DNA of 58,940 nucleotides, taken from assembly GCA_030748435.1 (NCBI GenBank), contig JASMLZ010000021.1:1-58940 (forward strand), written 5' to 3'. The notes below the pieces were generated by a model that saw only the letters and a program-made list of their open reading frames with translations, was not told the DNA's origin and made no database searches. The position numbers and the translations under genes are program-made. The DNA comes from Gammaproteobacteria bacterium (GTDB lineage: Bacteria; Pseudomonadota; Gammaproteobacteria; Pseudomonadales; Balneatricaceae). This document shows positions 55,371 to 58,940 of this stretch, piece by piece; positions within the stretch are counted from its first letter, which is position 1, and the number at the start of each line of letters is the position of its first letter.

Positions 55371-56504
55371 CTAGGCCACCGCTTCCAGCATTTTGCAAAC
55401 CTCAGCTGGGTCTATATAGTCATAACCCAAAGCATCAGCTACGTGGGCGTTGGTGACTTGACCGGCATGCACATTTAAACCTGCCAAAAAATGCTCGTCA
55501 CCAGCCAGCGCCTGACGCCAACCCTGATTGGCCAACTTCATAACATAGGGCAAGGTCGCATTATTCAGGGCATAGGTAGAAGTCAGGGGCACACCACCAG
55601 GCATATTAGCAACACAATAATGCACTACTCCATCGACTTCATAGGTTGGCTCTTCATGGGTAGTAGCATAAGACGTGGCAAAACAGCCACCCTGATCAAT
55701 AGCAACATCAACCAATACGGCGCCCTTTTTCATACTTGCCACCATCTCTGCAGTGACCAGTTTGGGCGCCGTCGCCCCTGGAATCAGTACACTGCCAATC
55801 ACCAAATCTGCCTCAGATACATGCTTTTCCAAAGCGGCTTTAGTGGAGTAAACTGTCTTCACAGCACCGCCAAATTCCTGATCCAAATGTACTAATGCCT
55901 GTTTCGATCGATCCAGCACAGTCACATCGGCGCGCGCGCCCAGAGCCATTTGCACAGCGTTGGAACCAACCACACCGCCACCAATAACAACCACCTTGGC
56001 AGGGGCAACACCTGGCACGCCGCCCAGCAACATACCACGACCACCTTGGGTTTTTTCCAAAGCATGACTACCTGCCTGAATAGACATACGACCAGCCACT
56101 TCCGACATAGGGGCTAAAAGTGGTAAACCACCACTAGCAGAAGTAATGGTTTCATAGGCAATACAAGTTGCACCTGAAGCAACCAGATCTTTAGTCTGCT
56201 CGGCATCAGGAGCCAGATGCAAATAGGTAAATAACAACTGTCCTGCACGTAGCATGGCACGCTCAACGGCCTGGGGCTCCTTCACCTTAACAATCATTTC
56301 GGCTTGTGCAAATACCTCAGCAGCGGTGCCTGCAATCAGCGCACCGGCCATAGCATAATCATCATCACTGGCATTAATACCTTGGCCAGCTTGACTTTCC
56401 ACTAACACCTGATGACCAGCAGCTACCAATTCCTGCACACTTTCCGGAGTCAAGCCAACACGGCTTTCACGATTCTTAATCTCTTTAGGTACACCAATCA
56501 ACAT
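55371..56504 (-). CDS. ald: Alanine dehydrogenase
   Basis: This 377-residue NAD-dependent enzyme converts L-alanine to pyruvate and ammonia. The N-terminus MLIGVPKEIKNRESRVGLTP is diagnostic. VKVKEPQ and LLFTYLHLAP hold the catalytic Lys and His, and VVIGGGVVGSNAVQMALGA binds NAD. An AGAGGAGATTACGGC leader precedes the ATG. It is divergent from an Lrp/AsnC regulator, with two AT-rich palindromes between them, which suggests AldR-type control by amino acids. Confidence 0.95.
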   Translation of the reverse strand: MLIGVPKEIKNRESRVGLTPESVQELVAAGHQVLVESQAGQGINASDDDYAMAGALIAGTAAEVFAQAEMIVKVKEPQAVERAMLRAGQLLFTYLHLAPDAEQTKDLVASGATCIAYETITSASGGLPLLAPMSEVAGRMSIQAGSHALEKTQGGRGMLLGGVPGVAPAKVVVIGGGVVGSNAVQMALGARADVTVLDRSKQALVHLDQEFGGAVKTVYSTKAALEKHVSEADLVIGSVLIPGATAPKLVTAEMVASMKKGAVLVDVAIDQGGCFATSYATTHEEPTYEVDGVVHYCVANMPGGVPLTSTYALNNATLPYVMKLANQGWRQALAGDEHFLAGLNVHAGQVTNAHVADALGYDYIDPAEVCKMLEAVA

Positions 56505-56570
56505 GCCGTAATCTCCTCTGATTCAGTTATGGTTTGCTTTTGGTATGACTGGTAGTTTATACAAAAATAT

Positions 56571-56583
56571 AAGAAATTTTCTT
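56571..56583. promoter_or_regulatory. Palindrome 1 in the ald-lrp intergenic region
   Basis: AAGAAATTTTCTT has perfect 6-bp arms (AAGAAA/TTTCTT) around a single T. The same AAGAAA/TTTCTT arms recur in the larger palindrome 45 bp away, which suggests repeated binding by the adjacent Lrp-type regulator. Confidence 0.5.
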
Positions 56584-56621
56584 GATAAAAAATCGCTATT
56601 TTGGCATATTTGTTGAATATA

Positions 56622-56649
56622 ATTTCTTAAAATAATATTATTAAGAAAT
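56622..56649. promoter_or_regulatory. Palindrome 2 in the ald-lrp intergenic region
   Basis: ATTTCTTAA (56622-56630) and TTAAGAAAT (56641-56649) are perfect 9-bp arms. The 10-bp spacer AATAATATTA is itself nearly symmetric. It lies 50 bp upstream of the lrp-type ATG and about 118 bp from the ald ATG. Likely an Lrp/AldR binding site. Confidence 0.55.
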
Positions 56650-56698
56650 AAACTACCATGCAATTTTTAAACTAAATCACTCCTGATAAAGAAATTTT

Positions 56699-57184
56699 AT
56701 GCAACAAGTAGAATCAATTAATACAGAACTGGATGAGTTTGATAAACAACTGATCCGCGCCTTGCAAAGCAATGCCCGCTTGACCAATGTAGAACTGGCA
56801 GACATGGCCAACCTGTCACCCTCTGCCTGTCACCGGCGCGTAAAAAGCCTGCTAGAAGCTGGTTACTTCGACCGCTTTGCTGGCCTGGTTAATCCAGACT
56901 TGTTTGGCTATACCGGCACCGCCATTGTATCAATCAGTCTGGATGCCCAACGTGAAGCACTATTTGCTGAATTTGAACAAGCAGTACGACTAGTACCCCA
57001 AGTTAAGGCCTGCTACCTTATGACGGGAGAGTATGATTATCAATTGACGGTAATATTTAGAGATACTAAACACTTTGAAGAGCTTTATTACGGCACCCTA
57101 TTAAGGCTACCCGGAGTCAATATTACCAAGACCCAGATGGTATTGCGTAAGGTGCATAATACGCAGGAAGTACCTATCAGCTAG
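56699..57184 (+). CDS. Lrp/AsnC-family regulator, probably of ald
   Basis: The 161-residue protein has an N-terminal Lrp helix-turn-helix (LDEFDKQLIRALQSNARLTN, ELADMANLSPSACHRRVKSL) and a C-terminal RAM ligand-binding domain (YLMTGEYDYQLTVIFRDTKH). Such proteins sense amino acids as octamers. It is divergent from ald, the usual arrangement for an activator of alanine dehydrogenase (AldR/BkdR type). The intergenic palindromes with AAGAAA arms are the likely sites. Confidence 0.9.
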   Translation: MQQVESINTELDEFDKQLIRALQSNARLTNVELADMANLSPSACHRRVKSLLEAGYFDRFAGLVNPDLFGYTGTAIVSISLDAQREALFAEFEQAVRLVPQVKACYLMTGEYDYQLTVIFRDTKHFEELYYGTLLRLPGVNITKTQMVLRKVHNTQEVPIS

Positions 57185-57312
57185 GAAAGATTGGTAACAT
57201 TCGTCAGTGCAAAGGATACTGGCCCATGGGAATCTCTAGCAACAACGCACCTGCATAAAGAAATTGCTGGTCACACTGGCAATGGCGTGGCTGTAAACTA
57301 TTCAAAGCCCCT

Positions 57313-57987
57313 CTAAAGATCAGCAAGCAGACTTTCCGCAACTGCCATCACATCGTCCAGATGTCTGGCAACGGCCTCTCGGGCAGTGGCAGGATCACCA
57401 GCACAAATAGCGTCACAGATGGCCTGCATATGTGCTGGGCCACTTTGTTGACGAGCTTTACTGGAGAGTGTCAAACGGCGCAAGCGGCTGATACGAGCAT
57501 TGAACCGCTGCACCACTTCCCACGCAATATCGTGCCCAGCACCACTAAATATCAACTCATAAAAATCACAAGTTGCATGATACAAGTCGGTAGCCGTCAT
57601 ATTCTGGCGATCACTATTCAAGTGCTGCAACGCAGCCTGCAAGCTTACTACTAAAGCATCACTTATATTTTGGGCGCAGACTTCAGCGGCACTCATTTCC
57701 AACATCCGCCGAATAGCATAAATCTGCTTGGCTTCCTTCCAATATAAGGGTGCAACTATAGGCCCCCTATTAGGTATCATCTGTACCAAACCTTCAGCCT
57801 CCAGATAGCGAATAGTCTCTCGCACAACCGTGCGACTAACCCCCAACTGGTCACACAGAGGCCGCTCTACCAAACGTTCACCAGGTTTAAAATAACCCTC
57901 TATAATCGCTTCGCGCATGCGCTCCTGCACCTGATCACGCAAGGTCACAGGTTGAAATTCAATCTTATCCAAACCCTTACTGCTCAT
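57313..57987 (-). CDS. GntR-family (FadR/FCD) transcriptional regulator
   Basis: The 224-residue regulator has a winged helix-turn-helix (QVQERMREAIIEGYFKPGER, LCDQLGVSRTVVRETIRYLE) and a helical FCD effector domain with the metal-binding His/Asp pattern. The ATG at 57987 is preferred because AGGATGGG is well spaced; an ATG at 57996 is possible. It is divergent from the DUF1185 gene. A perfect palindrome in that promoter is its probable operator. Repeat copy 3 lies between the two. Confidence 0.9.
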   Translation of the reverse strand: MSSKGLDKIEFQPVTLRDQVQERMREAIIEGYFKPGERLVERPLCDQLGVSRTVVRETIRYLEAEGLVQMIPNRGPIVAPLYWKEAKQIYAIRRMLEMSAAEVCAQNISDALVVSLQAALQHLNSDRQNMTATDLYHATCDFYELIFSGAGHDIAWEVVQRFNARISRLRRLTLSSKARQQSGPAHMQAICDAICAGDPATAREAVARHLDDVMAVAESLLADL

Positions 57988-58010
57988 CTGTCCCATCCTA
58001 TACCAGTTGC

Positions 58011-58144
58011 GACCTTTGCACGCTGGTTATTTTATCCTGTGACGGTATTAATAACTTGCTCCAGCGGGCATTTATCATACATTTACCCCCATCTTTGCGT
58101 GCGTTTTACCTTGGCACTGGATAACCCCTCGCGTCGTGCTCTCT
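58011..58144 (+). repeat. Dispersed inverted-repeat element, copy 3
   Basis: This ~134-bp copy is in the same orientation as copy 1 but more diverged. It keeps GACCTTTGCACG at the left and TCGTGCTCTCT at the right, plus the internal TCATTT/GCATTT-ATCAT and CTTTGCGTGCGTTTT parts. It lies directly upstream of the GntR gene and may affect its transcription. Confidence 0.72.
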
Positions 58145-58210
58145 AATTATCTGTTTGCGCTGTTATTGTCACTGAATGAGACCTTAACAGGCAGAATAAG
58201 AAAACCCTAT

Positions 58211-58240
58211 TTGACATGAGTATATTATGGTATACCATAA
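58211..58240 (+). promoter_or_regulatory. Promoter and GntR operator of the DUF1185 gene
   Basis: TTGACA at 58211-58216 forms a -35. The perfect 16-bp palindrome TTATGGTATACCATAA (58225-58240) covers the expected -10 at 16 bp spacing. TGGTATACCA fits the TNGTNNNACNA pattern of FCD-type GntR regulators, so the divergent GntR protein is likely to repress here. Confidence 0.7.
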
Positions 58241-58268
58241 CACCAAATCCAGTTTGAGACTATAACCA

Positions 58269-58871
58269 ATGCCTGCCCAAGTTCGCAAAACCCTGTTACA
58301 TATAGAAGAAACATTTATTGAGGGCGGCAAAGTAGCCACCACACCGTTAAAACTAATTGCGGCTATCGCTATTATCAAAAATCCCTGGGCCAACCAGGGC
58401 TTTGTAGAGGATTTACGCCCGGGCATTCTGGACTGCGCTCCAGGCTTGGGAGCCCAACTTACCAAGATGATTATCGACGCGGCGGGTGGCGGTGATCAGG
58501 TAGAAGCATATGGTAAGGCCGCTATCGTTGGTCTTAATGGCGAGGTAGAACACGCCTCAGGTATTATCCACACCCTGCGCTTTGGCAATCACTTCCGCGA
58601 GGCTGTTGATGCCAAGTCCTACCTATCGTTTACCAATATCCGCGGGGGTGCCAATACTGCCCTGCAAATCCCATTGATGGACAAGAATGATGCTGGCCGC
58701 CGCAGCCACTATCTCACTATTCATTTGTCTATCCCTGATGCTCCCTCTGCTGATGAAATTGTGGTTGCACTGGGAGCCTCCATTGGCGGGCGTCCTCACC
58801 ATCGTATTGGCGATCGTTATCAGGATTTACAGGAAATGGGCCATGACCTCGACAACCCAGCAGCTGTGTAG
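58269..58871 (+). CDS. DUF1185 / 'amino acid synthesis' family protein
   Basis: The 200-residue protein matches PF06684 (formerly DUF1185). VRKTLLHIEETFIEGGKVAT opens it, then PWANQGFVEDLRPGILDCAP, then QVEAYGKAAIVGLNGEVEHA and GASIGGRPHHRIGDRYQD. Despite the family label its reaction is not established. It is read from the GntR-controlled promoter and overlaps the next gene (alpha/beta hydrolase) by 29 bp, so both probably serve one catabolic or modifying pathway that continues beyond the window. Confidence 0.85.
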   Translation: MPAQVRKTLLHIEETFIEGGKVATTPLKLIAAIAIIKNPWANQGFVEDLRPGILDCAPGLGAQLTKMIIDAAGGGDQVEAYGKAAIVGLNGEVEHASGIIHTLRFGNHFREAVDAKSYLSFTNIRGGANTALQIPLMDKNDAGRRSHYLTIHLSIPDAPSADEIVVALGASIGGRPHHRIGDRYQDLQEMGHDLDNPAAV

Positions 58872-58940
58872 TTACGGTAATATTGGCCTACGCATAGCTG
58901 GCCAGGGTGAGCCACTGATATTGCTGCATGGTGTAGGCAT
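58843..58940 (+). CDS. Alpha/beta hydrolase, 5' end only
   Basis: An ATG at 58843 with an AGGAAA leader inside the DUF1185 gene opens a frame still open at the window end (32 codons seen). The residues YGNIGLRIAGQGEPLILLHG show the start of an alpha/beta-hydrolase fold, with HGxG forming the oxyanion hole. Its 29-bp overlap with the preceding gene indicates translational coupling. Confidence 0.75.
   Translation, partial: MTSTTQQLCSYGNIGLRIAGQGEPLILLHGVG

Noticed and set aside
1-58940. tRNA, rRNA, CRISPR arrays and transposase genes
   Set aside because: I looked for T-arm-like motifs, regularly spaced repeats and DDE or tyrosine-recombinase proteins and found none.

Overview
The window comes from a Gammaproteobacterium of intermediate GC that can respire nitrate and uses urea as a nitrogen source. 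The narXL / narK1K2 / narGHJI-ppiC layout is that of Pseudomonas. Together with the urt-ure cluster, malonyl-CoA decarboxylase and the style of the intergenic DNA it suggests a marine or aquatic gammaproteobacterium; the genus cannot be fixed from this sequence alone. No rRNA, tRNA, CRISPR array, phage or transposase gene was found.

Layout. (1) 1-5510: a partial YiiD-type thioesterase, a DUF1287 protein, a YbfB/YjiJ-type MFS transporter, a trimethylamine-dehydrogenase-like flavoenzyme and a Phd/ParE toxin-antitoxin pair. (2) 5522-16254, minus strand: the urea unit urtABCDE-ureD-ureABCEFG, read from a consensus sigma-54 promoter at 16306-16320. It is interrupted between ureD and ureA by a ~138-bp inverted-repeat element. 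(3) 16803-32589: the nitrate respiration block narGHJI-ppiC, narK2, narK1, the divergent narXL, and a third NNP nitrate transporter followed by a PP2C phosphatase/Ser-Thr kinase fusion (to 34385). (4) 34412-37166: LysE exporter, a membrane 'gate' protein, arfB and an HD-domain protein. (5) 37300-46244: an alpha-glucoside uptake and hydrolysis operon arranged as aglEFGAK, with divergent aglR and a GH1 beta-glucosidase. (6) 46480-58940: single metabolic genes (3-PGDH-like, DUF4336, aldehyde dehydrogenase, SQR-like, RidA, OYE, malonyl-CoA decarboxylase, ald with an Lrp-type regulator). It ends with a GntR / DUF1185 / alpha-beta hydrolase group cut by the window end.

The strongest non-genic signal is regulatory. 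Three separate promoters (narG, narK1 and the third nitrate transporter) each carry an FNR/ANR box (TTGAC-N4-ATCAA) and a NarL 7-2-7 palindrome, with exactly 52 bp between the centres in all three. This puts the third transporter, and possibly its downstream PP2C-kinase, in the anaerobic nitrate (FNR + NarXL) regulon rather than in nitrate assimilation. The narG promoter also has a further pair of NarL-like heptamers about 158 bp upstream of the FNR box, an arrangement close to that of E. coli narG.

The second signal is a family of three ~135-140 bp intergenic elements (9651-9788, 48569-48708 inverted, 58011-58144) with matching inverted-repeat ends. They resemble a MITE or a large hairpin repeat and produce meaningless short reading frames.
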